From the NCBI GenBank assembly GCA_949299935.1, contig CASGCE010000011.1, positions 1 to 45,187 of the forward strand: a DNA stretch of 45,187 bases, read 5' to 3'. This document shows positions 17,901 to 25,847 of the stretch, in pieces; the first letter of the stretch is position 1, and every line of letters starts with the position of its first letter. The notes below the pieces were generated by a model. That model saw nothing but the letters and a program-made list of their open reading frames with translations. It had not been told where the DNA came from and did no database searches. A program made the translations under genes and the position numbers. The stretch is from an uncultured bacterium. Its GTDB lineage: Bacteria > Cyanobacteriota > Vampirovibrionia > Gastranaerophilales > Gastranaerophilaceae.

Positions 17901-18269
17901 CGACTTGAATTGGATTATATTACACAGGAGTGGAAAGACAGATTTTCTAAACCTCCTGAAAGCGTTGAAAATTTAATAAAATTGATAAAAATAAGACTTG
18001 CTGCAACGGATGTAAAAATTTCACTCATACGTGAAACGCACGAAAATATCAGGATTTACACTCCTTTTATGCAGGCAGAATGGAATATTATTCAAAAAAA
18101 TCTGCCGGGTAATATCTTAAAGTGGATAAAATTTACATTGGCACCAAAATCTTGTCAGGACGGTAATTCTATTATTTTGTTAAACAATTTGTATATGAAT
18201 TTTGATGAAGTATTTAACATTTTAACAGATTTGTTTTATTATATTTATAAAGTTAGTCACGAGTATTAA
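14907..18269 (+). CDS. mfd: Transcription-repair coupling factor Mfd
   Basis: 1120 residues, typical of Mfd. UvrB-like homology lies in the first 350 residues. The RNA polymerase-interacting domain is around EYVVHTIHGVGIYRGLTQQE. Helicase motifs include Walker A GDVGFGKTE, DEEH, SATPIPRTL and the RecG-like TRG region. The C-terminal domain that masks UvrA binding is also present. Mfd removes stalled RNA polymerase and recruits the excision machinery. The start ATG overlaps the previous stop by one base, and prsA-like follows after 15 bases, giving a four-gene operon. Confidence 0.98.
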   Translation: MLNIDFLSSEKFLEYRDCLKKSRSFAVTGLTSILRLILVKKAYEYSKKKILLITSSEQNALKFQNDFKKLFDIDSVLLPFQNISMYESVSLNLYEYCEQIKILRQKPDIVICPVKSLLEKFPDERFFKENSLKIKVGDEINLKELSQKLVVLGYKRATMVSDIGEYSIRGDIADVFSLNDNPVRLELWGDEVVDIRYFNNETQKSVEKVKEIEILPVYKFILQNNSPKLSEEDEGYFEGIEVYQSYFNNELVGVLDYFKDYLIVFDETSEIYSKYEFISNSLEKQLEENNKLEFLKPLKDKNHFTYEEFLRKTSYFIKIGLNNFIDGDTDNIIEFNAMPLCNFEANLDAIANFIKEHSNEFNKDGYKFIIATDYPERVKQILNTREIFEVEYSESPASAGSILEDFKTIVMTDRELFNKRSKEITTSKRSYYKEKPEFIENINDIKEGEYVVHTIHGVGIYRGLTQQEIDGQLKDYLTIEYASKDRLHIPAEQINMLVRYRGSGNIKPKLSRMGGKDWENTKSRVKKEVEAVAYDLLRLYARRKMQKGIQFLPDTTWQIEMEEAFEFVETPDQMRAINEVKTDMESAQPMDRLICGDVGFGKTEVAMRAIFKAVTSGKQVAVVVPTTILALQHFQTMSERFKPFGVQVELMSRFRSKKEQKVTIKNLATGTCDVVIGTHRLLQDGIVFKDLGLLVIDEEHRFGVRHKEKLKQLRENIDIITMSATPIPRTLYMSLSGIKDMSVINTPPKNRLPIKTYVGEWNENLVKNAIIHELDREGQVFYLYNRVETIEEFKFQLQKLVPNARIAVGHGQMDEKQLEQVIVDFAEHNYDILLATTIIENGIDIPNANTMIIHDADKFGLAQLYQLRGRVGRSQRQAYCYCFYRKSKEITKDAVDRLKAIKEFTTLGSGYQIALRDVEIRGVGNILGTKQHGHMINVGFDTYCQLLEETVNELQGHYIEKSEPTIVDINVTAFIPDEWVGSSEQKMIEYKRLADVNSRLELDYITQEWKDRFSKPPESVENLIKLIKIRLAATDVKISLIRETHENIRIYTPFMQAEWNIIQKNLPGNILKWIKFTLAPKSCQDGNSIILLNNLYMNFDEVFNILTDLFYYIYKVSHEY

Positions 18270-18284
18270 ATAAGGAGACATTAT

Positions 18285-19415
18285 ATGAAGGGAAAAAAAT
18301 TAGTTGCTACACTTGCATTATCAGCTGTATTGTTTGCGGGTTGCGGGCTCAAATCCCAACAGGCTGTTATTAAAGTGAATGATAAGGTCATTACTCAAGC
18401 TCAGTTTGATAAAGCATTTGATAAGCAAGCGGACAATTCCGTGTTTGCCAGAATGGGTATAAAAATTAAAGAGAATCCTAACGGATTTATGTATTTAATG
18501 ATTAAAGAAAGAGTCGCAAATGAATTAATAATTAGGGCTTTGTTGGATGAGGAGTTGGCAAAGCGTGACATCAAAGTTACCAACGGTGACTTAGAACAAG
18601 CAGTCAAAGAAATTATTGATAAAGTCGGGTCAAAAGAGCAGCTTAACTTAATATTAAAGCAAAACGGAATTTCTTCTTCTCAATTCAGAAACGATTTGAA
18701 AGAAGAAGTCAAGATGAAAAAGTTAGCTTTACAACTGGGTGACAGTAATGTTACTGATGCTGAAGCTAAAAAATTCTACGATGAAAATGTTGAAAAATTT
18801 AAATATCCCGAAAAAGTAAGAGCTTCACATATCCTTATTTCGGCTAATCCCGTTGAAATTGAGGAAATAATTACTTCTGATCCTAAAAATAAGGATCTAA
18901 AGCCCGAAGAAATTAAGGCAAAAGTTGATGAAGAATTAAATGCAAGAAAAATCAGAGCCGAAAAATTATACAATGAAGCGAAAGCAAATGTTGATAACTT
19001 CGCAAAACTTGCAAAAGATAATTCTGAGGATACAACTACTGCGGTAAAAGGTGGTGACTTAGGTTTCTTTGCAAAAGAGGAAATGGTTCCGGAATTTTCA
19101 AAAGCTGCATTTTCACAACGTCCGAATACCATATCCCCAGTTGTAAAATCTCAGTACGGTTATCATATTATTCTTGTTACTGACAGAATGGAAGCTGGTC
19201 AAGAACCCTTTGAAAAAGCGAAAGTCGAAATTAAAAATTATTTGACAAACCAAAAACAGCTCAAACTTCTCGATGATCTGACGGAATCTTTAAAGAAAAA
19301 TGCAAAAATTGAATACGTAAATTCCGACTACGATCCAAAAAATATTCAGAATAAACTCCAAAAGGAGGTTAAACAACAGGTTGAAAACGCAAAACCAAAA
19401 ACTGATAAAAAGTAA
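18285..19415 (+). CDS. PrsA/SurA-type peptidyl-prolyl isomerase lipoprotein
   Basis: 376 residues. The signal peptide ends in lipobox LFAGC with Cys20, so it is a probable lipoprotein. A SurA/trigger-like N-terminal helical domain (to about 160) is followed by a parvulin domain: RASHILIS, then GGDLGFFAKEEMVPEFSKAA and YGYHIILVTDR. The parvulin is interrupted by an insertion of about 35 charged residues after HILIS. The C-terminal helical tail is Lys/Gln-rich. It should catalyse proline isomerisation and chaperone folding of exported proteins. Good RBS (AAGGAGA) 15 bases after mfd; a terminator follows. Confidence 0.9.
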   Translation: MKGKKLVATLALSAVLFAGCGLKSQQAVIKVNDKVITQAQFDKAFDKQADNSVFARMGIKIKENPNGFMYLMIKERVANELIIRALLDEELAKRDIKVTNGDLEQAVKEIIDKVGSKEQLNLILKQNGISSSQFRNDLKEEVKMKKLALQLGDSNVTDAEAKKFYDENVEKFKYPEKVRASHILISANPVEIEEIITSDPKNKDLKPEEIKAKVDEELNARKIRAEKLYNEAKANVDNFAKLAKDNSEDTTTAVKGGDLGFFAKEEMVPEFSKAAFSQRPNTISPVVKSQYGYHIILVTDRMEAGQEPFEKAKVEIKNYLTNQKQLKLLDDLTESLKKNAKIEYVNSDYDPKNIQNKLQKEVKQQVENAKPKTDKK

Positions 19416-19432
19416 TACATTTATTATCTAAT

Positions 19433-19461
19433 AAAAAGTGCCACAAATGTGGTGCTTTTTT
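19433..19461 (+). terminator. Rho-independent terminator after the prsA-like gene
   Basis: A hairpin with nine pairs (two G-T wobbles), AAGTGCCAC / GTGGTGCTT, four-base loop, followed by T residues. Pilin B promoter P1 begins two bases later. Confidence 0.88.
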
Positions 19462-19462
19462 G

Positions 19463-19491
19463 TTGCTAAAATGATTGAATTTTGATATAAT
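19463..19491 (+). promoter_or_regulatory. Promoter P1 of pilin B leader
   Basis: TTGCTA (19463-19468), 17 bases, TATAAT (19486-19491), then AAGGAGAAGAAGG before the leader ATG at 19515. Confidence 0.72.
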
Positions 19492-19514
19492 AAGTCGCAA
19501 AGGAGAAGAAGGTT

Positions 19515-19559
19515 ATGAACATGGGAAAGAGAGATAACGGGGGGGGGCGACTCCTCTAA
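19515..19559 (+). CDS. Leader ORF of pilin B with G9 tract
   Basis: Fourteen codons, MNMGKRDNGGGRLL, then TAA. The G tract is 19539-19547, again nine bases. The -1 frame after the tract reads ATPLSRKDKGFDLIDI... and joins the pilin B frame with no stop. In the unshifted sequence the pilin frame has a TAA just before the G tract. Confidence 0.65.
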   Translation: MNMGKRDNGGGRLL

Positions 19560-20287
19560 GTAGAAAAGACAAGGGTTTTGACCTAATCGACATTGGGTGT
19601 TGTAATTTAAAACTCGGTTCAAGAAAGGGTTTTACCTTAGCGGAAGTATTAATAACGATAGGAATAATCGGTATAGTAGCGGCAATGACAATACCGACAC
19701 TTGTATCAAAATTTCAGGAAAAGGCTCTTGTGTCCCAGTTCAAGAAAACATATTCAACGTTAAATCAAGCACTGCAATTAACAAATTATGAAAATGGTGT
19801 GGAGTATAAGTGCTATACAGGACCTTACAATTCTGTTACTGCAAGTTATTATGAACGTTCTCAATGTGCAGCTTTTTGGAATGCTTTTTTAAAAGAGCTT
19901 AAATATCTTAAATATGAAGATGTCACTAGTTTACCTTATAAAAAAAAGAATCAAGTTTTAGCAGAAGGAGGGGGAGTGACAAATAATTCTTGTTCTTTCA
20001 GCCTTAATAGTGGAACCCGTAAGTATTATTTAACAGATGGCAGTATAATATATGTGAATCCTCTTGGTGATACTCAGATTTCATTGTTTATGATTGTAGA
20101 TATAAACGGAGATAAAGGTCCTAACAAATGGGGATATGATGTATTTTATCTTACTCCTACAAAGAGAAATAATGGTTCGTTTAGAATGAATGAAGGTCTT
20201 TGTGTTATTTGGGAAAAGGGCGGTAAAAGAGCCTTTAATATGCTAAACAATACTGATGAAGTCAGTAACTCATACTTTTTTGATTAA
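19515..20287 (+). CDS. Prepilin-like protein B, reachable only through a -1 shift in the leader
   Basis: The class III signal RKG^FTLAEVLITIGIIGIVAAM begins at about 19622, and the globular domain runs to 20287. No ATG, GTG or TTG precedes it in frame: the first in-frame ATG (19685) is inside the hydrophobic helix and would destroy the signal. Where the leaderless pilin A has ATG, six bases after the -10, B has CTC (19613). A complete prepilin therefore needs the leader at 19515 plus one extra base in the G9 tract, or a ribosomal -1 slip at 19539-19547. The mature part has several Cys residues but lacks the GWKF end of A, C and D. Alternatives are a dead gene or a homopolymer miscall. Confidence 0.7.
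19535..19587 (+). repeat. 53-bp block shared with the pilin A leader (G-type copy 2)
   Basis: Same block as 12293-12345 with one mismatch. The G9CGACT core is at 19539-19552. Confidence 0.9.
19578..19606 (+). promoter_or_regulatory. Internal promoter P2-like site of pilin B
   Basis: TTGACC, 17 bases, TGTAAT. It is in the same place as P2 of pilin A, but there is no start codon six bases downstream, so this copy looks degenerate. Confidence 0.4.
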
Positions 20288-20302
20288 GATTATATAATCA
20301 AA

Positions 20303-20331
20303 TTGCCCCTGTGAGTGATTTATGCTATAAT
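20303..20331 (+). promoter_or_regulatory. Promoter of glyA
   Basis: TTGCCC (20303-20308), 17 bases, TATAAT (20326-20331), followed by an AAGGGGGAG ribosome binding site. Confidence 0.75.
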
Positions 20332-20354
20332 CATTCAAAAAAGGGGGAGTGGGA

Positions 20355-21593
20355 ATGAATTTAGAACATATAAAAAAAGTTGATCCGATTGTCGCGGAAC
20401 AAATTGAGTTGGAGCTTAAACGTCAACAAGAGACAATCGAGCTTATTGCAAGTGAAAATATAACATCTCTTGCCGTAATGGAGGCTGCAGGAAGTGTTTT
20501 GACAAACAAGTACGCAGAAGGCAAGCCGCATAAAAGATTTTATAACGGATGTGAGCATGTTGATATTATAGAAGAAACGGCACAAAAACGAGCATGTGAA
20601 CTTTTCCATATGGATCATGCAAATGTTCAGCCTCATAGCGGTGCGCAGGCCAATATGGCAGTATTTATGTACTGTTTAAAACCGTGTGATAAGGTTTTAG
20701 GCATGGATTTGTCAAACGGCGGTCACCTTTCTCACGGTTCACCGGTTAATTTTTCAGGACTTTATTTTGACGTAGCAAGTTATGGTGTCGATGAAAATGG
20801 CAATATTGATTATGATGATGTTTTGGCAAAAGCAAAAGCGCATAAACCAAAGTTGATTGTCTGCGGGGCAAGCAATTATTCTAAAATAATTGATTTTAAA
20901 AGATTTAAAGAAATTGCAGATGAAGTAGGAGCTTTGCTTTTGGCTGATATCGCGCATATTGCGGGGCTTGTTGCGGCAGGACTTCATCCATCTCCTGCGC
21001 CTTATGCGGATTTTGTAACAACAACGACGCATAAATCTTTGAGAGGGCCGCGCGGCGGGATAATTATGTGCAAAGAAGAGCATGCAATGGGTATTGATAA
21101 AGCTGTATTCCCGGGGATTCAAGGCGGGCCTTTGGAGCATATTATTGCAGCCAAGGCTGTTGCGCTTCATGAAGCATCACAACCTGAATTTAAAAAATAT
21201 GCCGAACAAATAATCAAAAATGCTAAGGCTTTGGCTCAAGGTTTGATGGATGAAGGGATGGATATTGTCGGCGGAATGACGGAAAACCACTTGATGACAT
21301 TGGATTTACGAAGAACAGGTAAAACCGGAAAAGATATGGCAAATGTTCTTGAAAGAGTCGGAATTACTGCAAACAAAAACACCGTTCCGAACGATCCTCA
21401 AAGTCCGTTTGTAACATCAGGTATAAGACTCGGTACACCTGCTGTTACAACGAGAGGCTTTAAAGAAGATGATATGGTAGAAGTTGCAAAAATTATCGCA
21501 TCTGCCATATACGCTTCAGATAATGAACAAGGCTTAAATAATTTGCGTGAACGTTCCTTGAAACTTTGCAAAAAATATCCGTTGTATCAATAG
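20355..21593 (+). CDS. glyA: Serine hydroxymethyltransferase
   Basis: 412 residues from ATG 20355. A GTG six bases earlier lies inside the Shine-Dalgarno region, so I reject it. This PLP enzyme interconverts serine and glycine with tetrahydrofolate, supplying one-carbon units. The PLP-lysine is in [14 protein letters not shown]. Other hallmarks are [32 protein letters not shown] and [15 protein letters not shown]. The length is normal. It is monocistronic behind its own promoter. Confidence 0.98.
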   Translation: MNLEHIKKVDPIVAEQIELELKRQQETIELIASENITSLAVMEAAGSVLTNKYAEGKPHKRFYNGCEHVDIIEETAQKRACELFHMDHANVQPHSGAQANMAVFMYCLKPCDKVLGMDLSNGGHLSHGSPVNFSGLYFDVASYGVDENGNIDYDDVLAKAKAHKPKLIVCGASNYSKIIDFKRFKEIADEVGALLLADIAHIAGLVAAGLHPSPAPYADFVTTTTHKSLRGPRGGIIMCKEEHAMGIDKAVFPGIQGGPLEHIIAAKAVALHEASQPEFKKYAEQIIKNAKALAQGLMDEGMDIVGGMTENHLMTLDLRRTGKTGKDMANVLERVGITANKNTVPNDPQSPFVTSGIRLGTPAVTTRGFKEDDMVEVAKIIASAIYASDNEQGLNNLRERSLKLCKKYPLYQ

Positions 21594-21675
21594 GAATAGA
21601 TAAGATATTTTGTGTACATTTTCGTTTTATTTGCTATAATAGAAACGAAAAGGGAGAATAGTTATTATTATAAGA

Positions 21676-22701
21676 TTGACACATGCTCATATAATCGGTA
21701 CGGTAATTGCCTACATTTTAGGTGTGTTTTTGGTGCCGTTGGTTATAAGTTTTTCAAAAAAAGAAGGACTTGTGGATGTGCCTAATGAGAGAAAAATTCA
21801 TACCAAGCCAATTTCAAGAATTGGCGGTGTCGCAATTTGGACGAGTACAATGCTGACTTTTTTGTGCTTGGTGTTTTTGAGCTACTACCCTTATGGAAGT
21901 TTATTGTCAGGAATTTTGCTTGGTAGCTCTTTGATGTTTTTGTTGGGTTTAATCGACGATATTTATGGATTGGGTGCAAAATTCAAACTTTTTATACAAA
22001 TTGCTATTGCAACTTTGGTATATTTACTTGGAGTTCAAATAAATGAAATTCCTTTGTGGGGTGGTATTGATTTGGGCGTGTTTTCATATCCTATAACTTT
22101 ATTGTGGATTGTCGGTATAAGTAATGCGGTTAATTTTATTGACGGGGTGGACGGTTTGGCAGGTTCTGTTGTTACAGTAAATGCTATAACCCTTGCGATT
22201 ATTGCTGTTGCCATGACTCCGTCAAGTCCTATAAGTGCTTTGATAGGGTTTATCCTGGCTGGTTCTATGCTTGCATTTTTGACTTATAACTTTAATCCTG
22301 CAAAAATTTTTATGGGTGACAGCGGTGCTTTATTTTCAGGATTTTTGCTCGCTACAATTTCAATAACAGGAGTTATGAAGGCTGCAACTTTGGCTATTAT
22401 TCTTCCTTTTGTTGTTCTGGCTGTTCCTATTATGGATATTACTTATTCTTCTTTAAGAAGAATTTCAAAGGGGCAATCTCCATTTGTTGCTGATGCTGAA
22501 CATATTCATCACAAACTTTTGCACGCAGGTTTTTCTCAAAAGAAAACGGTTGTTATTCTCACTTCTGTCGCAATTATTGCCGGTGCTTTGGCATCATTAT
22601 TCATGGGAACTAATACTATTAAACATTATTTTATTTATATTCTCGCAATTGTGTTAATAATGTTCGCGTTAAATTTAATTAAAGTATTGACAAAAAAATA
22701 G
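21676..22701 (+). CDS. WecA/TagO-type polyprenyl-phosphate sugar-1-phosphate transferase
   Basis: 341 residues from TTG 21676, with about ten hydrophobic segments. Family motifs in order: KPISRIGGVAI, GLIDDIYGLGAKFK (Mg-binding Asp pair), NAVNFIDGVDGLAG, KIFMGDSGAL, and HIHHKLLHAG, which marks the WecA/TagO side of the MraY superfamily. It should start lipid-linked glycan synthesis (UDP-GlcNAc to undecaprenyl phosphate) for O-antigen or wall polymer. The start is uncertain: AAGGGAGAA is about 20 bases from the TTG but only 8-10 from in-frame ATT codons at 21664 and 21667. A -10 (TATAAT) lies at 21635-21640. Confidence 0.93.
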   Translation: MTHAHIIGTVIAYILGVFLVPLVISFSKKEGLVDVPNERKIHTKPISRIGGVAIWTSTMLTFLCLVFLSYYPYGSLLSGILLGSSLMFLLGLIDDIYGLGAKFKLFIQIAIATLVYLLGVQINEIPLWGGIDLGVFSYPITLLWIVGISNAVNFIDGVDGLAGSVVTVNAITLAIIAVAMTPSSPISALIGFILAGSMLAFLTYNFNPAKIFMGDSGALFSGFLLATISITGVMKAATLAIILPFVVLAVPIMDITYSSLRRISKGQSPFVADAEHIHHKLLHAGFSQKKTVVILTSVAIIAGALASLFMGTNTIKHYFIYILAIVLIMFALNLIKVLTKK

Positions 22702-22844
22702 TTTTAGTTTATAATCCCAACAAAGATTTAATTACTCAGTTTTAAATAGTGTTTATTTAAAATATTTAAGTGTAAGTCTTTGTATATCGTTTGTTATTGA
22801 AACTTATTTAAAAGTTCCAGTAGTTTGTACGTAAGGTTTATATT

Positions 22845-23243
22845 ATGAAAGTCAACAGTGTAGAACAACAGAATAAATCCGGTTTAGGACATGGTATTAA
22901 ATCAGCATTAATAGGTGGTTTAGTTGGTTACGCTGCAAAATATGCATTGCCTCTTACAACTCAGGAAATGGATGCAGATTACAAGCAGGTTATAGGTTTA
23001 ATTAAAAAAAATGCAGTAAAGGCGAAAGGAGAGTTTTTTAATGAAATAAAAGACTTGCCTACCAGATCTTTGGCGCATGATACTTATATTAATTCTGCAA
23101 AGAAATTCGCAAAACGTAATATTTTTGCATATAATACTGCGTTGAAAAAAATTCGCCCCACTGCTCCGTTTGTAATTGCAGGTTCAGTTGCTGGTCTTGT
23201 AGGTTCCTTTGTCAGCCATGTTTTCAGAACTGATGTTAACTAA
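22845..23243 (+). CDS. Small two-helix membrane protein starting MKVNSVE
   Basis: 132 residues with hydrophobic segments at about 17-35 (HGIKSALIGGLVGYAAKYAL) and 107-125 (APFVIAGSVAGLVGSFVSHV), both Gly-rich, around a charged, Lys-rich middle. The start MKVNSVEQQN resembles other hypotheticals here. No enzyme motif. It converges with tyrA, with one base between the stop codons. Family unknown. Confidence 0.7.
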   Translation: MKVNSVEQQNKSGLGHGIKSALIGGLVGYAAKYALPLTTQEMDADYKQVIGLIKKNAVKAKGEFFNEIKDLPTRSLAHDTYINSAKKFAKRNIFAYNTALKKIRPTAPFVIAGSVAGLVGSFVSHVFRTDVN

Positions 23244-23244
23244 A

Positions 23245-24018
23245 TTAACTAAACATTTTTTCGCGTTGGGATTTTATTTTGGCGATTGTTTCGGCGTAAT
23301 TTTTGCATGTTAAATCACCAATAGATTTGTATAATTTTAATATTGCATTTTGGATATTTTCCGCGTTCATATTAACCATATCTGATGCCATCTCCTCATT
23401 AGACATGGCAAGTCGTGTCATATCGCGAAATCCGCTTGAAGCTATCTTCAGCGCAAGTTTATTCTCGCTCGCAGCCAAATATATTGCTTGTGAAACCACC
23501 ATTGGCATGTGTGAAATTAATGCAACAGCTTCGTCATGTTCTTTTGGGGTTGTTATAACAGGTTCTGCGCCAAGTTCTTTTATTAGTTTTTCCAATGTTT
23601 GCCGTGCTTCTTTTAAAACGATAAAACATGGTGTTATCACCCATTTTGCCCCTTTAAAAAGCCCGTCAAAAGAATTTTCAAAACCTTTGTGTTCAGTTCC
23701 TGCCATAGGATGTGACGGGATGAATATGTAGGGGCGTTCTTTTTGGCATACAAAAGTTTTTAAACTGCAAACATCGGTCACGATTGTTTGCGGGGGCAAA
23801 ATATGTTCAAGTGTATCCAAAACCTCAAGGGCCTTATTCATTGCTGTACACACAAAAACAATCTCGCAATCTTTTAAAGTGTTATAGTCTGCACTAATAT
23901 TGGGCAAAATTCCCTGCATTGAGTTTGACACCGCGCAAACATCATACCCGAGCGCTGTGAGTGATTTAAAAATCGACCCGCCAATAAGACCTAAACCTAC
24001 AACTCCTATCTTTTTCAT
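23245..24018 (-). CDS. tyrA: Prephenate/arogenate dehydrogenase
   Basis: 257 residues. The NAD(P)-binding Rossmann motif GVVGLGLIGGSIFKSL is at the N-terminus. SHPMAGTEHKGFENS and HDEAVALISHMPMVVSQA are the TyrA active-site signatures, and ASSGFRDMTRLA follows. It makes 4-hydroxyphenylpyruvate (or tyrosine from arogenate), the tyrosine branch of aromatic synthesis. It lacks a chorismate mutase or ACT domain, so it is the short form. A TACAAT lies six bases before the ATG, so the gene is likely leaderless. Confidence 0.95.
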   Translation of the reverse strand: MKKIGVVGLGLIGGSIFKSLTALGYDVCAVSNSMQGILPNISADYNTLKDCEIVFVCTAMNKALEVLDTLEHILPPQTIVTDVCSLKTFVCQKERPYIFIPSHPMAGTEHKGFENSFDGLFKGAKWVITPCFIVLKEARQTLEKLIKELGAEPVITTPKEHDEAVALISHMPMVVSQAIYLAASENKLALKIASSGFRDMTRLAMSNEEMASDMVNMNAENIQNAILKLYKSIGDLTCKNYAETIAKIKSQREKMFS

Positions 24019-24024
24019 AAAATT

Positions 24025-24030
24025 ATTGTA
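24025..24030 (-). promoter_or_regulatory. -10 box of leaderless tyrA
   Basis: TACAAT on the minus strand, six bases before the ATG at 24018. Confidence 0.6.
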
Positions 24031-24055
24031 GCATATTTTTTGTGTATTTCAAACT

Positions 24056-24211
24056 TTATTTGAAATTTATAAAAAGAATATAGGGTTCAGTTTTTAGAGC
24101 TATGCAGATTGCAAAAACGGTCGTGATGCGAACTTTTCTATTGCCTTGTTCTAAACCTTTAAGATATTTAACGTTTTTATTAATATTTGCAGCGAGCTCT
24201 TTTATTTACAT
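24056..24211 (-). pseudogene. Remnant of an XRE-type helix-turn-helix gene
   Basis: The minus-strand frame reads IKELAANINKNVKYLKGLEQ, then GNRKVRITTVFAICIALKTE, ending at TAA 24056-24058. That is the second half of a typical XRE domain. The only upstream start gives ATG-TAA (24211-24206), so the N-terminal half is missing. It faces away from a second HTH ORF on the plus strand, with a perfect palindrome between them. Confidence 0.6.
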
Positions 24212-24287
24212 TTTGTATTTCTCTTAATTACTTAACTTTGTTTCAAAAAAATTCGTTGAGATTCATTATTGCTTTCTGTTCTAATAA

Positions 24288-24305
24288 AAGAACAAATTTG
24301 TTCTT
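24288..24305. promoter_or_regulatory. 18-bp perfect palindrome, probable operator
   Basis: AAGAACAAATTTGTTCTT is its own reverse complement. It lies between two divergent helix-turn-helix ORFs, the usual position for a repressor operator. It contains GAAC-N6-GTTC, like but not equal to the Gram-positive SOS box (GAAC-N4-GTTC). Confidence 0.6.
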
Positions 24306-24327
24306 ATTTTAGTACACAATAAAAAAT

Positions 24328-24592
24328 ATGCAAGACAAGAAAGAAATTTGAAAAAAGTATATTATCGAAAAAGATAAAAAAATATAGGGAAATTTCTAAT
24401 AAATCTATTAGTTTAATCTGTAATGAAATTGATTTATCAAAATCTATATGGTCTGATTTAGAAAAAGGCATCAAAGACCCTCAATTTTCGACATTATGGC
24501 GAATAGCGGAGGGTTTAAATATTCCGTTATCTGAGATAGTTATTGAGATTGAGCAGGAACTAAAAGGCAAAATAAATTTTATTGAAAATTAG
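24328..24592 (+). pseudogene. XRE-type helix-turn-helix ORF without a usable start (frameshift near the 5' end)
   Basis: An open frame ends at TAG 24592 and encodes a full XRE domain: SKKIKKYREISNKSISLICN, then the recognition helix around DLSKSIWSDLEKGIKDP, then FSTLWRIAEGLNIPLSEIV. There is no ATG, GTG or TTG in that frame. An ATG at 24328 starts MQDKKEI and stops after seven codons; a one-base shift near AAGAAATTT (about 24340-24352) would join it to the HTH. It is either a frameshifted pseudogene or one using a rare start. Its end overlaps the proA stop by four bases. Confidence 0.6.
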
Positions 24593-25839
24593 TGCAAATC
24601 CTTGTGATGGAAGTGTTTTGTGCCGTCGACATAATCTTTTACGATATGACCGTTTCCGATTAGTTTATATTTGTAAATAGTTAAGCCTTCAAGTCCGACG
24701 GGGCCTCTTGCGTGAGTTTTGTTGGTGGAGATTCCGACTTCTGCCCCAAAACCGTATCTGAAACCATCTGCAAAGCGAGTTGAGGTGTTAAAATAGACGC
24801 CTGCTGAATCAACTTTGTTCATAAATTTTTCGGCGTTTTCAATATTTTTTGTGATAATACTATCGGTATGGCCTGAACCGTACGTATTTATGTGATTTAT
24901 AGCTTCATCAAGATTTTTAACTTTTTTAAAGGCAAGCGTCGTGTCACCATGTTCAAATGCCCAGGAATCGGGATTATTTACAAGTTTTATTTCTGCTAAT
25001 TGCAATGCTGCCAAAAGTTTTTCCGTTTCAGGAAAGTTTTCGTGAATTAAAAGCGTTTCAACCGAGTTGCAGGCGCTTGGGTATTGAGTTTTTGCATCAA
25101 TAATGACCTTTATTGCCATATCCAAGTCAGCCGTTTCATCTGCAAAAATATGGCAGATACCGTCAGCATGCCCCAAAACAGGAATTTTAGTGTTTTCTTT
25201 GATGAATTTTACCAGTTTATTGCCGCCACGCGGGATAATAAGGTTAATATATTTATCACATTTAAGCATTTCTGCCACGTCATCACGTGTAAATACCTGC
25301 TGCAAAACATTTTTAGGAAAACTTTCAATTTTATCCAAAGTTTCGTTAATGATTTTAAGAATTGCTTTATTTGTATTGATTGATTCTTTGCCGCCTTTTA
25401 GTATAACTGCATTTGAGGATTTTATTGCAAGGGATGAAATTTGTGCAATTACATCAGGCCTTGCTTCAAAAATTATCCCTAAAACGCCTATAGGACAACT
25501 TACTTTGTATAATGTAAGCCCTTCATCGAGTTCACGAATAAAAAGTTTTTTGTTGACAGGATCATTAAGTGCTGCAACATCAAGGATTCCCTGAAGCATG
25601 TCGCGCATTTTGTTTTCATCAAGTTTTAGGCGGTTGAATGTGGATTTTGAAATTTCGCCTTTAGCTACAAGAGTTTCCGCGTAAATTAAATCTTTTTTAT
25701 TTGCTGCAAAAATTTCCGGTTTATTTTTTTCAAGATTATCTGCAATCGCCAAAAGTGCTTTGTTTTTCAAATCAGCAGGTGTGTCAGCAATTTCCAGTGC
25801 TGCTTTTTTAGCAGATTTTGCAATATTTTCAAAATCCAT
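24589..25839 (-). CDS. proA: Gamma-glutamyl phosphate reductase
   Basis: 416 residues, the normal ProA length. It reduces gamma-glutamyl phosphate to glutamate semialdehyde with NADPH in proline synthesis. Recognisable are GVLGIIFEARPDVIAQI, NAVILKGGKESINTN, the catalytic Cys region in YPSACNSVETLLIH, and the C-terminal HARGPVGLEGLT. It lies eight bases downstream of proB on the same strand, a proBA operon. Confidence 0.97.
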   Translation of the reverse strand: MDFENIAKSAKKAALEIADTPADLKNKALLAIADNLEKNKPEIFAANKKDLIYAETLVAKGEISKSTFNRLKLDENKMRDMLQGILDVAALNDPVNKKLFIRELDEGLTLYKVSCPIGVLGIIFEARPDVIAQISSLAIKSSNAVILKGGKESINTNKAILKIINETLDKIESFPKNVLQQVFTRDDVAEMLKCDKYINLIIPRGGNKLVKFIKENTKIPVLGHADGICHIFADETADLDMAIKVIIDAKTQYPSACNSVETLLIHENFPETEKLLAALQLAEIKLVNNPDSWAFEHGDTTLAFKKVKNLDEAINHINTYGSGHTDSIITKNIENAEKFMNKVDSAGVYFNTSTRFADGFRYGFGAEVGISTNKTHARGPVGLEGLTIYKYKLIGNGHIVKDYVDGTKHFHHKDLH

Positions 25840-25847
25840 AACTTCTC

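Noticed and set aside
12221-20287. Integron or mobile cassette carrying pilins A and B
   Set aside because: No integrase, attachment site, target duplication or transposase is visible; only the 53-bp block is shared.
24288-24305. SOS (LexA) box
   Set aside because: Spacing between GAAC and GTTC is six, not four, and neighbours are HTH remnants; a local repressor operator is more likely.
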